From assembly GCA_963844435.1 (NCBI GenBank), contig CAWJOG010000023.1:124001-188000 (forward strand): a stretch of 64,000 bases of DNA, written 5' to 3'. The position numbers and the translations under genes were made by a program. The stretch is from JBDSLU01 sp963844435 (GTDB taxonomy: Bacteria > Acidobacteriota > Vicinamibacteria > Vicinamibacterales > Vicinamibacteraceae). The notes below the pieces were generated by a model. That model was given only the letters and a program-made list of their open reading frames with translations, was not told the DNA's origin and did no database searches. Every line of letters begins with the position of its first letter. Positions within the stretch are counted from its first letter, which is position 1. This document shows, piece by piece, positions 11,862 to 20,835 of this stretch.

Positions 11862-13621
11862 ATGCCGGCGCTGACGCTCACCAACCTGTTCCTCTATGCC
11901 GCTCAGGCGGCGCTCGTGATCGGCGCGCTGGCGGCGCTCTTCGCGGCAGTCCGCCTGTCGCCCGCCTTCCGCCTGGCGGCCTGCCGCGCCGTCCTGCTGG
12001 CGCTGCTCGTCCTGCCCTGGCAGGCGCTGGTGCGGACGCCTCCGCCGGAGCTGCCGCTCGTCTCCCTGGTCGGCGCCACACCAGGCTTCGTCGACGCGAT
12101 CGACGCCCGCGTCCCCGGCGGCCTGCCCTGGGGCGCGATCGTCGGTGGAGTGGTCGCTGCCGGCGTGGTGCTGCGGCTCCTGTGGCTCGGGGTCGGCCTC
12201 GTCCGGCTCTCGCGCCTGACTGCGCCGGCTGCCGGCGGCCGAGACGACCGGCGAGGTCGACGCACTCCAGGCCGAGCTCGGCACGCGGGCCCGCGTCCAC
12301 TTCGCCCCCGGCCTTGCGCAGCCCGTCACCTTCGGCGTCGCGCCCGCCGTGGTATTGCTGCCGGCCGCGCTGCGCGACGCATCGCCCGAGCAGCGGACGG
12401 CCGTCCTGTGTCACGAGCTGCTGCACGTGCGGCGGCGTGACTGGCCGTGGGTGCTGGTGGAAGAAGCCGTCCTCGCCCTGCTGTGGTTCCACCCGGCCGT
12501 CTGGTGGCTCGTCGGCGAGCTGCAGCTGGCCCGCGAGCAGGTCGTCGATCGCCTGACGGTCGACGCCACCGGCGCGCGCCGCGCCTACATGGATGCGCTG
12601 TTCTCGGCGGCGGACGCCCCGTCGGCGCCGCCGCTGCTCGCTGGATTCCTGCGCCGCCGCCATCTCGCGCGGCGCCTGATCGCGCTCACAGAGGAGGTCG
12701 TCATGTCCCGTGTCCGTCTCGCGGTTGGTGGAGTGCTGGCTCTCGGCGTGCTGCTCGGCAGCGGCGCCGCCGCGGTCGCCGCGTGGCCGCTGGCGGCCGC
12801 GCAAGCGTCGACGGTGCCCGGCGGGGCCGCGGCGCCCGGACAGCTCGCGGTCGCGCACCGCGAAACGATCGACGTGCCCGGCGGCCTGTCGCAGGAGCTG
12901 ACCAGCGCGACGATCCTGCTCGATCTGGTCGTCGACGCGCAGGGCGAGGTCACGTCGGTGCGCCCCGTCTCGTTCGCGATGCGCAACACCCCCACCGGGA
13001 TGTCTGTCTCGGTCACCGATGCGAAAACGGTCGTGGCGATGCTGCGTGAGATCGCGACCAAGGGCGACGCCTCGCGCCGCCCAGCCGTCGACGCGCCGGC
13101 GATCGCGCGTGATCTCGATCTGATGTTGAGGGCGGCAACGTCGGCGCTGATGCAGTGGCGCTTCGCCCCGCCCGCGGCGGCGCCCGCCATCGCGAGGGTC
13201 GATGCGCGGTTCGACCTCGCAACCGGGCAGGTGACCACCGGGGCGCCGCAGGCCATCTCGGGCTTCTCAGGGGCGCCCGGACCGCTGAGCACGTTCGTCA
13301 CGCGCCCCGATTCGCTCTCGACCGACGACGGCGCACTCCGCGTCGGCGGCATGATCAGGCCGCCACAGAAGATCGTCAATGTGAATGCGGTCTATCCCCA
13401 GGAGGCGCAGGACGCGAAGGTGCAGGGCGTGGTCGTCATCGAGGCGAAGATCGGCGCGGATGGCCACGTCGCCGAGGCCTGGGTCCTGCGGTCGATCCCG
13501 ATGCTCGACCAGGCCGCGCTCGATGCGGTCCGGCAGTGGCGGTATGCGCCGACGCTGCTGAACGGCGCGCCGCGTTCCCGTCATCTGCACGATCACCGTC
13601 AACTTCACGCTCGCGCCCTAG
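11862..13621 (+). CDS. BlaR1-like M56 membrane metallopeptidase fused to a C-terminal TonB domain
   Basis: Probable signal sensor partner of the BlaI repressor. The N-terminal third has membrane helices (LFLYAAQAALVIGALAALF, AVLLALLVLPWQALV). The zinc site follows: HELLH in VLCHELLHVRRRDWPW, with LAREQVVDRL supplying the third ligand. A further membrane helix (LAVGGVLALGVLLGSGAAA) leads to a periplasmic part ending in a TonB C-terminal-like domain (YPQEAQDAKVQGVVVIEAKI, then LDAVRQWRYAPTLLNGAP). Frame breaks lie near 12240 and 13570; after the second, VPVICTITVNFTLAP and a TAG at 13619 complete the domain. Instead of a penicillin-binding sensor domain it has the TonB-like domain, so beta-lactam sensing should not be assumed. 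Confidence 0.82.
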
Positions 13622-13696
13622 CCAGCCGCTCAGCCCAGCCGCCCGCGTGCGGGCGCGGCCGCAGCAAGCACTGTTACGATGACCTCGGAGGTCGTC

Positions 13697-14495
13697 ATGT
13701 CGGCAGCTCGCTTCCTCGCCTGCGTCACAGTTGCCTCTGCGTGCCTGAGCGGCGCGGCGGCGGCGTCGCCGCGCCGCGGACCGTGCGCCTGGCTACAGGC
13801 GCCGGACGGCGCCACGCCGCGCACCCCGCTGAAGATCGTCCAGAAAGGTGCCCGTCGAGATACCGCCGGACCTCGACGCGAGGCTGGGGCGCGTGCTCGT
13901 GCAGCTCGAGGCGGACGTCGCCGCGGACGGGACAGTCGCCAACGTCCGCCTGATCGCCGTCAGCATCGTCGCGGAAAAGGTCGAGATGACCGCAGACCCG
14001 GCGGCGCTGCGCGAGGACTTCGACGCGATGGCGAAGGCGTCGATCGCGTCGCTCCGCCAGTGGCGGTTCGACCCGCCGGCCAGCACGCCGGCCGTCGTCC
14101 GCGTGCCGATCTACTTCGACGTCGCCGGCGGGCGCAGCAGTTCCGGCTCGATTCGCCCGATGTCGGGCTACCCGCCGCACGTGATCGCCGCGCCGCCGAG
14201 CGACGCCCTGAAGGTCGGCGAAGCCGTCAAGACGCCGAAGAAGCTGGTGAACGTGCCGCCTCGCTATCCGGACGACGCGCTGCAGGCCAAGGTCCAGGGC
14301 GAGGTCGTGCTCGACGTCGTCGTCGACGCGACCGGCGTGCCGACCGACGTGCAGGTCTCGCAGAGCGTGCCGATGCTCGACGCGGCTGCCATCGCGGCGG
14401 TGCGCCAGTGGCGCTACGAGCCGACGCTGATGAACGGCGTGGCGGTGCCGGTGGTGATGACCGTCACGCTCGGTTTCACCCTCGACCCGCAGTAG
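13697..14495 (+). CDS. exported TonB C-terminal-domain protein
   Basis: About 265 residues: signal peptide MSAARFLACVTVASACLSGA, then two similar halves. Each contains a beta-rich stretch with a ...LRQWRFDPP or VRQWRYEPTLMNG segment typical of TonB C-terminal domains. The second half, with YPDDALQAKVQGEVVLDVVV, closely resembles the C-terminal domain of the preceding M56 protein, so the two genes probably share an origin. CGGAGG lies five bases before the ATG at 13697 and fixes the start. One frame break occurs near 13843. There is no N-terminal membrane anchor or ExbB/ExbD nearby, so it need not energise transport. Confidence 0.7.
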
Positions 14496-14506
14496 TCGCG
14501 TCGGCG

Positions 14507-16789
14507 TCAGCGCAAACGCGTCGCGACCAGGTTCGAGCCGGCGCTCCAGAACACGCCGTTGGCGTCGCTGGTACATCGCACGCTCGACGACGATCGGCAT
14601 CGGCGTGACCGCGCCGCCCGACGTCTGGCCCATCGACTCGAGGATCACCCCGACGCGCTCGTCGAGGATGTCGGGAAAGGCGCTGCTCAGATCGATGGTC
14701 AGGCGGCTGTTCGGCGTCAGCGCGTCGGTGTAGATGCGCTCGATCGGCGGCCCGGCGTCGCGGACCAGAGTCACGCGCAGCGAATCGCTCGTCGGGCTGG
14801 TGCCGCTCGCCACCAGCAGGTAGGTGCGGGCGTGGTCGGCGATGCCGCTCAAGCCGTCGGCGACGGCCCACGCCGTGCCCGTCGTGTTGGTCGCGAGGGT
14901 GGCGTGTCCTTCATACCAGTCGCCGCCGGGCCACCACATCGATCGCTCGGCCACCACGGGCACCGTGGACGTGATCGCAATCGAGACCGAGGTCGCGGCG
15001 AGCGCCGGGTCCACCTGCTCGACAGGGATCGTCAGGCGCTGCAGCGCCGGGATGTCGAAGTCGCGCTGCACCGGCGGCGCGCCGGACGGCAGCTGGAACG
15101 TCACGTGGATCCGTGCCGGCGTCGGCGACGGGTTGGCCACCTGCACGAACGTGTCGAAGAACGCCCCCGTGGCGCCTTCAGCCAGGAACCAGCTGGTGCC
15201 GAGCGTGGTGACGCCGGTGCCGTCGATGCCGGCCGTCCACAGTTCGGTGCCGCGGCTCCTGTACATCGCCCGCTCGACGATGATCGGTGTTCCGTTCGTG
15301 CTGTGGAACTCGCCGGCCACGTCGGCGGCCTCGAGCCCGGGAATGAAGTCGGCGTTGATCGTCAGGCGCTGGTGCGCGCCGACCGTGTAGTGGCGGGTCA
15401 CGGGCGCGCCGGCGCCGGCCGGACCACGCAGGAAGCGGGCGTCGACGTCGGCGGCCTGATCGCTCGGGTTCTGCACCAGGTAGAACAGGTCGAAGGGGCC
15501 ATGGGTGGCGCCTTCGGCGAAGTACCAATTGAGCGCGGGGGCGGCGAGAGACGACTCGGCGTGGCTGCCATAACGGACGCCGTTCAGGCCCCAGGTCATC
15601 GTGCGATCGGCGACGACGGGGAGATCCGAGACCAGCAGCGTCGAGAAGGCGGCGCCGTCCGGCGGGATCATCGTCCGGCGCGAACGCGGCGCCAGCGTCA
15701 CCCGATCGGTCCGGACGGTGCCATCGTCGAGCTGATAGCGCAGCTGCACGCGTGACGTGAACGTGAGGCCCGGGTTGAGGACGCTGATCCGCGTCTCGAA
15801 GAAGATGCTCGTCGCGCCTTCCGCGAGATAGCGCTGCTCGAAGCCGCGCGGGTGCGTACCGGCGAGCAGTTCCTGGGCATTCGTCTGGCCGTCTCCGTCC
15901 GGGTCGCCGAGCGTCCCGTTGACGCCGGTCGCATCGTAGTCGCGCAGCCCCCACGACTGTTCCCAGGCGTCGTTCAGGCCGTCGGCATCGCCGTCGAACA
16001 GCGCCCAGCGGATCGCGGCGGTCGCGTGGGCGCGGAACTGCGGATTGTCCCAGGTCTCCGGCCGATGGCCGAGCGCCGAATAGAACATGCGGCCGGCGCC
16101 GTGCTGGCGCGTCCAGGCCAGCGGGAGGTCGGTGGCCTGGAGCTGCGGGAACTGCGGCTGCGCAGAGGGCGCGCGGGCGTCGGTGTCGCCGGATCGAGGT
16201 TCATGAGGACGTGGAGATCACGGCGCGTGAACGAGTCGACCGACGTCGCGCTCGGGCCCCGGAACAGGTAGAACTCCTCGACGAAGGAGAACGGGTTGGT
16301 GAAGCCCTGCATCGCGACGTGGTTCGGATCCTCGACGCGGATCGTTCCGGGCAGGTTCTCGCTGCCGTGGTTGACGAAGCGGGCACCGATGAAGTCCCCA
16401 TACTCCGGCCACGAGTAGAAGCTGTCGGTGGCGCTGTGGAAGCCGACGAAGCCCTTGCCGCCGGCGACGAAGGCCAGGAGCGCTGGCCGCAGCGGATGGT
16501 CGGCCGGCAGGTCGCCGCACGTGAAGAAGACGAGCGCATCGTAAGGGGCGAGCGCCGCGGCGTCGAGCCCGGTCGGATCGGTGCGCAGGTCCACGGTGAA
16601 CGCGCCCCCGCTGGCCTGCGCGATCGCCGTCATGGCTGCGCGGGCGTTGACCCTGGACGGGTGGTTGTGTGCGTTCGGGTTGACGTAGTCCAGATAGAGG
16701 ACGCGCCGCTGCGCAGCCGCCGGAGAGGCGAACGCCAGGCTCGCGATGGCGAGCGCGAGCACACGGAGGGCGATCGGGCGGAAGTGCAT
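14507..16789 (-). CDS. secreted ThuA-like domain protein with LAEG-repeat modules
   Basis: Signal peptide MHFRPIALRVLALAIASLAF, then a ThuA-like (trehalose utilisation family, glutamine-amidotransferase-like fold) domain with RRVLYLDYVNPNAHNHPSRV, GFHSATDSFYSWPEYGDFIG, FVNHGSENLPG and AGRMFYSALGHRPETWDNP. A calcium-type segment (DGDADGLNDAWE, DPDGDGQTNAQE) follows, then modules with RYLAEGATSIFFET, NWYFAEGATHGPF, SWFLAEGATGAFF and a degenerate AWAVADG, each with VERAM-type ends. The tail matches that of the two metzincins at 2150-8218. Frame breaks lie near 16175 and 14570; after the second, DANGVFWSAGSNLVATRLR and a TGA at 14507 complete the protein. The start at 16789 is preferred over 16795 because the -10 hexamer abuts the latter. 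ThuA-type domains are often found in sugar metabolism, but the function here is unknown. Confidence 0.75.
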
Positions 16790-16795
16790 GCCCAT

Positions 16796-16802
16796 TAGAA
16801 TA
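16796..16802. promoter_or_regulatory. overlapping divergent -10 boxes
   Basis: Seven bases, TAGAATA, read as TAGAAT on the plus strand (nine bases before the cupin ATG) and TATTCT on the minus strand (seven bases before the ThuA-protein ATG at 16789). Both genes lack a Shine-Dalgarno, so both mRNAs are probably leaderless and the two promoters exclude each other. Confidence 0.5.
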
Positions 16803-16810
16803 GGCGCACC

Positions 16811-17173
16811 ATGCCCACCTTGATCCCGCAGCCGACGGTCATCGCGCCGGCCGGCAACAAGCCCAAACGTATCGAGGAATACGCCGGTCGCGTGAACTCC
16901 GGCCACACCGGCGTGAGCGTGGCGCGGATGCTGTCGCCCGAGGGGTGGGAGGAGCCCGGCCAGCGGCCCGACTTCGAGGAGATCACCGTCGTCCTGAGCG
17001 GCCTGCTGCGGGTCGATCACGAGGGGGGCACGCTCGACGTCCGAGCCGGTCAGGCGGTGGTCGCCATGCCGGGGGAGTGGATCCGGTACAGCAGCCCGGA
17101 GCCCGGCGGCGCCGAGTACGTGGCCATCTGCCTGCCGGCCTTCTCGCCGACCACCGTCCATCGCGACGCGTGA
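16811..17173 (+). CDS. small cupin-domain protein
   Basis: Single-domain cupin of 120 residues. The two cupin motifs are degenerate: PDFEEITVVLSGLLRVDHEGG and DVRAGQAVVAMPGEWIRYSS. The usual first-motif HxH is missing, while Glu and His in the first and Glu in the second could still bind a metal. It may be a sensor or binding protein or a small enzyme; no substrate can be named. It is divergent from the ThuA protein through a shared promoter and is followed after 41 bases by a membrane protein. Confidence 0.75.
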   Translation: MPTLIPQPTVIAPAGNKPKRIEEYAGRVNSGHTGVSVARMLSPEGWEEPGQRPDFEEITVVLSGLLRVDHEGGTLDVRAGQAVVAMPGEWIRYSSPEPGGAEYVAICLPAFSPTTVHRDA

Positions 17174-17214
17174 GCGCGCCGCGCGCCCTCGCCGCCGTCG
17201 AGGAGCCCTGAGCC

Positions 17215-17776
17215 GTGCCCTCGGTGTTCTCCCACGCGATCGTGGGGTCGACGCTGGTCGCCTGCGGGCTGTCCCGCCCGCGCGCCACGCTGGTCGTGTT
17301 GGGGGCCGTGCTGGCCGTCGTGCCGGATCTCGACGTCGTCGGGATCGCCTTCGGCTGGGGTCTCGACCATCCCCTCGGCCACCGCGGCCTCAGCCACTCG
17401 GTGCTCGCGGCCCTGACGCTCGCCGGTACTCGGCACGCTCGCGATTCGCGCCCGTCCGCCGGAGCGCCGCTGGCGCATCTGGCTGGTCCTGGCCCTGGCG
17501 GCGGTATCGCACGGCCTGCTCGACGCGTTGACGAACGGCGGGCGCGGCGTCGCGTTCCTCGCGCCGTTCGTCGACACGCGCTGGCACTTCCCGGCGCGAC
17601 CGATCGAGGTGTCGCCAATCGGCGTGTGGTCGTTCTTCTCCCGGCGGGGCCTCGAGGTGCTGAGCAACGAGGTCGTGTGGCTGTGGGCGCCGTGCCTGGC
17701 CGCGCTCGCCGCGACGTGGGCGTTGCGCCGGGTCAGCGATCCACGAACGCCCGCAGCTCGCGCGCCCGGTCGCTGA
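17215..17776 (+). CDS. YdjM/DUF457-family membrane-bound metal-dependent hydrolase
   Basis: Integral membrane protein of about 187 residues. It starts at GTG 17215 with PSVFSHAIVGSTLVACGLS, and the family markers VVPDLDVVGI, HRGLSHSVLAAL and later SHGLLDALTNGG carry conserved His and Asp. The segment FPARPIEVSPIGVWSFFSRRG is also typical. Hydrophobic helices cover most of the protein. One frame break lies near 17420, after SHSVLAALTL. The gene ends 44 bases inside the convergent TPR gene. Members are annotated as inner-membrane hydrolases of unknown substrate; E. coli YdjM is LexA-regulated, but no LexA site is seen here. Confidence 0.75.
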
Positions 17777-19322
17777 CCTCCGGGTGCTGCACGGCGCGAT
17801 CGAGCAGCGGACGCGATCGAGCCGGCTCGCCACCGCGGACCAAATTGAATGCGGCGTTGTAGGCCGACAGCGCCGCCTGCCGTTCGGCCGTGCGGATCGC
17901 CGCCTCGGTCTGTGCCTGCCGCTCGGCCCGGGCGGCCTCGTCGACGGCGTCGCCGGCCGCGATCCGCCCTTCGGACTGCGCGCGCGTGATGTCGGCGCGG
18001 TAGCAGGCTTCCGCCGCTTCGAACGCCGCGCCGCCGGCGAGCCACCGTTCCTCGATGCTGTGCAGGAGCCCGAGGAACCATGCGGCCGCGCAGTTGGCGT
18101 CGCTCAATTCGACGGCCTTCTGGAGCAGGGGCCGGGCGGTGTCGAGTGCCTTGCGGTCGAAGGCGATGCGGCCGGCGAGGCCGTAGACGTTCGTGTTGTA
18201 GAGCGTCGTACGCGCCTGCTCGATGTCGGCCCACGCGGCCTCGAGCTCGCCGATTGCATGACGGTTCCAGGCCCGCCAGTAGAGGGCGTCGCCGACGGAC
18301 CAGCGTCCGAGCTCGACGACGTGCGACAGCGCGTCGATCGCCTCGCGCGGACGCTCCAGGTAGGTGAGGCAGATGCCCTGGCCGAGCCACGCCTCGTTGT
18401 GCCGCGGCTGGGTCTTCGTGACGCGCTCGTAGAGCGGCAGCGCGTCGCGCGGGCTGGTGACGCTGGTGATGCCGGCGAGATCGAACGCGATGGCCAGCGA
18501 TCCCGGGATCGCCGTGAGTGCGGCCCGCATGCGCTCCCGGGCCTCGCGGCGCGCCGCCGGATCGCTGACAAACGCCATGGCAGTGCGGCCCGCGATCGTG
18601 GACGCGGCCATCGTGGCGCGGTAGCGGCCCCGCCAATAGTCGGCCTCGACGTAGCGTGGGTGCGCCCCGGCGAACGCGCGAAGGGCGTCTTCGTGGCTGC
18701 GGCTGCAGGTGGCGAGGCGCCACTGGACGATCGGGTGGGCCGCGGCCGGGGCGGCGAGCGTCTCGGGATCGCGCGAAGACACCGGGAAGCTCGCCGAGCA
18801 GGCGAGGCTGACGTTCAGGTAGACGTCGAGCGGATCGCTCATGGCCGCTGCGCCGGCCAGGCGTCGCTCGAGATCGCCGCGCGCCTCGGCGAGTCGCAGG
18901 CGCTCGGCCTCCGCGTCGTCCCGGGGCACGCCGGACGGGTTCGACGGCACCAGCCCGGCCCACTTCAGCTGCTCGTGCGCGGCAGCCGGGACGGTGGTGC
19001 GCGGCGCCAGGAGCCCAGCCTGCCGCAGGTGCTGGGCGGCGTCGATCCCCAGCTCCTTTTCGCGCAGCGCCAGCAGGACGAGGGCGCGGAACAGCTGTGT
19101 GTCGTTGACGCGGGCGACGGCATCGCGTGCCGGCGGCAGGGCGACGTAGCGGACCACGGCTTCGTCGAGGCAGTGATAGCAGCCCTCTGCGATCAGGCTG
19201 TCGGCGACCTGGCGCTGCGCGGCGAGACTCGGGCGTCGGCCGCCGCAGGCGGCGACCAGCAGCGCGACGGCGGCGGCGATCGCCCCTGTGGCGAGGACGC
19301 GCGCCGTCGCGTCGCGGCTCAT
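17733..19322 (-). CDS. TPR-type lipoprotein
   Basis: 529 residues from the ATG at 19322: MSRDATARVLATGAIAAAVA then LLVAACGG, a lipobox with Cys about 27. The mature part is helical and Ala/Leu-rich with tetratricopeptide-like units, for example LPLYERVTKTQPRHNEAWLG followed by AIDALSHVVELGRWSVGDAL, and near the end AEAKWAG-type helices. Such lipoproteins usually act as scaffolds at the membrane. The ATG overlaps the stop of the upstream usp gene by four bases, so the two are cotranscribed and translationally coupled. In-frame ATGs further upstream lie inside usp and would hide the lipobox. Confidence 0.75.
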   Translation of the reverse strand: MSRDATARVLATGAIAAAVALLVAACGGRRPSLAAQRQVADSLIAEGCYHCLDEAVVRYVALPPARDAVARVNDTQLFRALVLLALREKELGIDAAQHLRQAGLLAPRTTVPAAAHEQLKWAGLVPSNPSGVPRDDAEAERLRLAEARGDLERRLAGAAAMSDPLDVYLNVSLACSASFPVSSRDPETLAAPAAAHPIVQWRLATCSRSHEDALRAFAGAHPRYVEADYWRGRYRATMAASTIAGRTAMAFVSDPAARREARERMRAALTAIPGSLAIAFDLAGITSVTSPRDALPLYERVTKTQPRHNEAWLGQGICLTYLERPREAIDALSHVVELGRWSVGDALYWRAWNRHAIGELEAAWADIEQARTTLYNTNVYGLAGRIAFDRKALDTARPLLQKAVELSDANCAAAWFLGLLHSIEERWLAGGAAFEAAEACYRADITRAQSEGRIAAGDAVDEAARAERQAQTEAAIRTAERQAALSAYNAAFNLVRGGEPARSRPLLDRAVQHPEVSDRARELRAFVDR

Positions 19323-20242
19323 CGCAGGCGCGCCGGCACCACCAGGACCGGCGTCCGTGCCAGGCACAGCACCTTGTAGGCCGTCGATCCCGGCTGCGGC
19401 GAGAGCAGGCCGGCACCGCGGCGGACGCCCATCACGAGCAGGCTGTGCGGCTGCTCCGCGGCGAGGGTGGCAAGCACGCGCTCCGGCTCACCCTGCGACG
19501 CCACGGTGCGGACGTCCGGCACCTGCGCCTGGATCTCTCGCGCGATCATCGCCAGCTCCTCGCCGGCGTGCGTGGTGCGCTGCGCCTGGTGCTCGTCGAC
19601 GAGCGCAGCCCATCGGTCCAGGCCGCGCGCCTCGGGCACGACATGGGCCAGCGTCAGCCGGGCGCCGGCGCGCGCGGCCAGGCCAGCGGCCGCCTGTGCG
19701 GTCGCCGCCGTCGCGTCGCTGAAGTCGAGCGCGGCGATGACGTGCGCGATGGCGAGTACCGGGCCGGATGCGTCGTCGCGCACGATGGGGCTCGCCGCCG
19801 GCGGCACCACCAGCGTCGGCGTCACCGTCTCGCGCAGCACGCGCTGCGTCGTCGAGCCGAAGAAGAAACGGGCAGCTCCCGTCTGGCCCTGCGTGCCGAG
19901 CACGATCAGGGTGGCGTGCGAGGCGGCGGCGGCCTTCAGGATCTCGACGTGCGGCAGCCCGACCCGGACGTCGAGCGTCGCCGGCTGCGCCAATGCTGTC
20001 GACGTGACCGACGACGCGAGGGCGGCGAGCGCCTGCCGGCACTCGCTCCGGATCACATCCGAGTCGACGGTCATCGCCGCGGCCTGCACGAGGAGCGGCT
20101 CGACGACGTGCACCAGCGTCAAGACCGCACGGCCGTCGCCGTCGGGCCAGGCACCGCCAGCGCACGCCACTGCAACGCGGACGATGTCCGCCGAAGGCGG
20201 GGAAAAATCCACTGCGCACAGCACGAGCGGGGTATGAGACAT
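19319..20242 (-). CDS. tandem-domain universal stress protein (UspA family)
   Basis: 307 residues with two Usp domains. The first begins MSHTPLVLCAVDFSPPSADI and ends with the ATP-binding type signature GTQGQTGAARFFFGSTTQRV (G-2x-G-9x-G-S). The second contains VIAALDFSDATAATAQAAAG and ends MGVRRGAGLLSPQPGSTAYK, a looser version. The start at 20242 is chosen because it aligns with the first beta strand. It is the first gene of a two-gene unit with the TPR lipoprotein and is divergent from nrfH with 68 bases between. Proximity to nrfHA suggests a respiratory or redox stress role, which is inference. Confidence 0.88.
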   Translation of the reverse strand: MSHTPLVLCAVDFSPPSADIVRVAVACAGGAWPDGDGRAVLTLVHVVEPLLVQAAAMTVDSDVIRSECRQALAALASSVTSTALAQPATLDVRVGLPHVEILKAAAASHATLIVLGTQGQTGAARFFFGSTTQRVLRETVTPTLVVPPAASPIVRDDASGPVLAIAHVIAALDFSDATAATAQAAAGLAARAGARLTLAHVVPEARGLDRWAALVDEHQAQRTTHAGEELAMIAREIQAQVPDVRTVASQGEPERVLATLAAEQPHSLLVMGVRRGAGLLSPQPGSTAYKVLCLARTPVLVVPARLR

Positions 20243-20310
20243 TACCAGCGTCCTGTCATGATCCAACGTCCGAACTCGGAGAGCCGCACGTCGCTCGCAG
20301 AGGTTTCCGG

Positions 20311-20835
20311 ATGATGGCACAGCCCACGGCGAAACCCGCGGCGCACTCGCGGCTATGGCTTGCCTGGACGGCGGCGGTGGCGGTCGGCGCGTGCGTCGGG
20401 CTGGGCGGCTTCACGTTCGTCTACGCCCGCGGCTACTCCTACATGACCGACGATCCGGTGGCCTGTGCCAACTGCCATGTCATGGCCGAGCAGCTGGCCG
20501 GATGGTCGCGCGGCAGCCATCGCAGCGTGGCCGTCTGCAACGACTGTCATACGCCGGCGAGCGTGGTTGGCAAGTACGCGACCAAGGCGACGAACGGCTT
20601 CTTTCATTCCTACTACTTCACCTTTGGCGGCTTCCCGGATCCCATCCAGATGACTCCACGCAACCGCGCCATCACCGAAGCGGCGTGCCTGAAGTGTCAC
20701 GCCGAGATCACGAGCTCGATCGCCGCGCCGACGGGCCGGGCGATTCCCGCCGCCGGTCACGCCGCCGCCGGCGACCACCCCGGAACCGGGATTTCGTGCG
20801 TGCGATGCCACGCCTCAGTGGGGCACCTCCGATGA
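20311..20835 (+). CDS. nrfH: cytochrome c nitrite reductase small subunit NrfH
   Basis: Membrane-anchored tetrahaem quinol dehydrogenase that feeds NrfA. One N-terminal helix (LAWTAAVAVGACVGLGGFTF) is followed by four CxxCH motifs: CANCH, CNDCH, CLKCH and CVRCH. The region YMTDDPVACANCHVM with its nearby Met matches the NapC/NrfH family, and 174 residues is typical. Two ATGs in a row start the gene, after AGAGG. It overlaps nrfA by four bases. Confidence 0.93.
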   Translation: MMAQPTAKPAAHSRLWLAWTAAVAVGACVGLGGFTFVYARGYSYMTDDPVACANCHVMAEQLAGWSRGSHRSVAVCNDCHTPASVVGKYATKATNGFFHSYYFTFGGFPDPIQMTPRNRAITEAACLKCHAEITSSIAAPTGRAIPAAGHAAAGDHPGTGISCVRCHASVGHLR

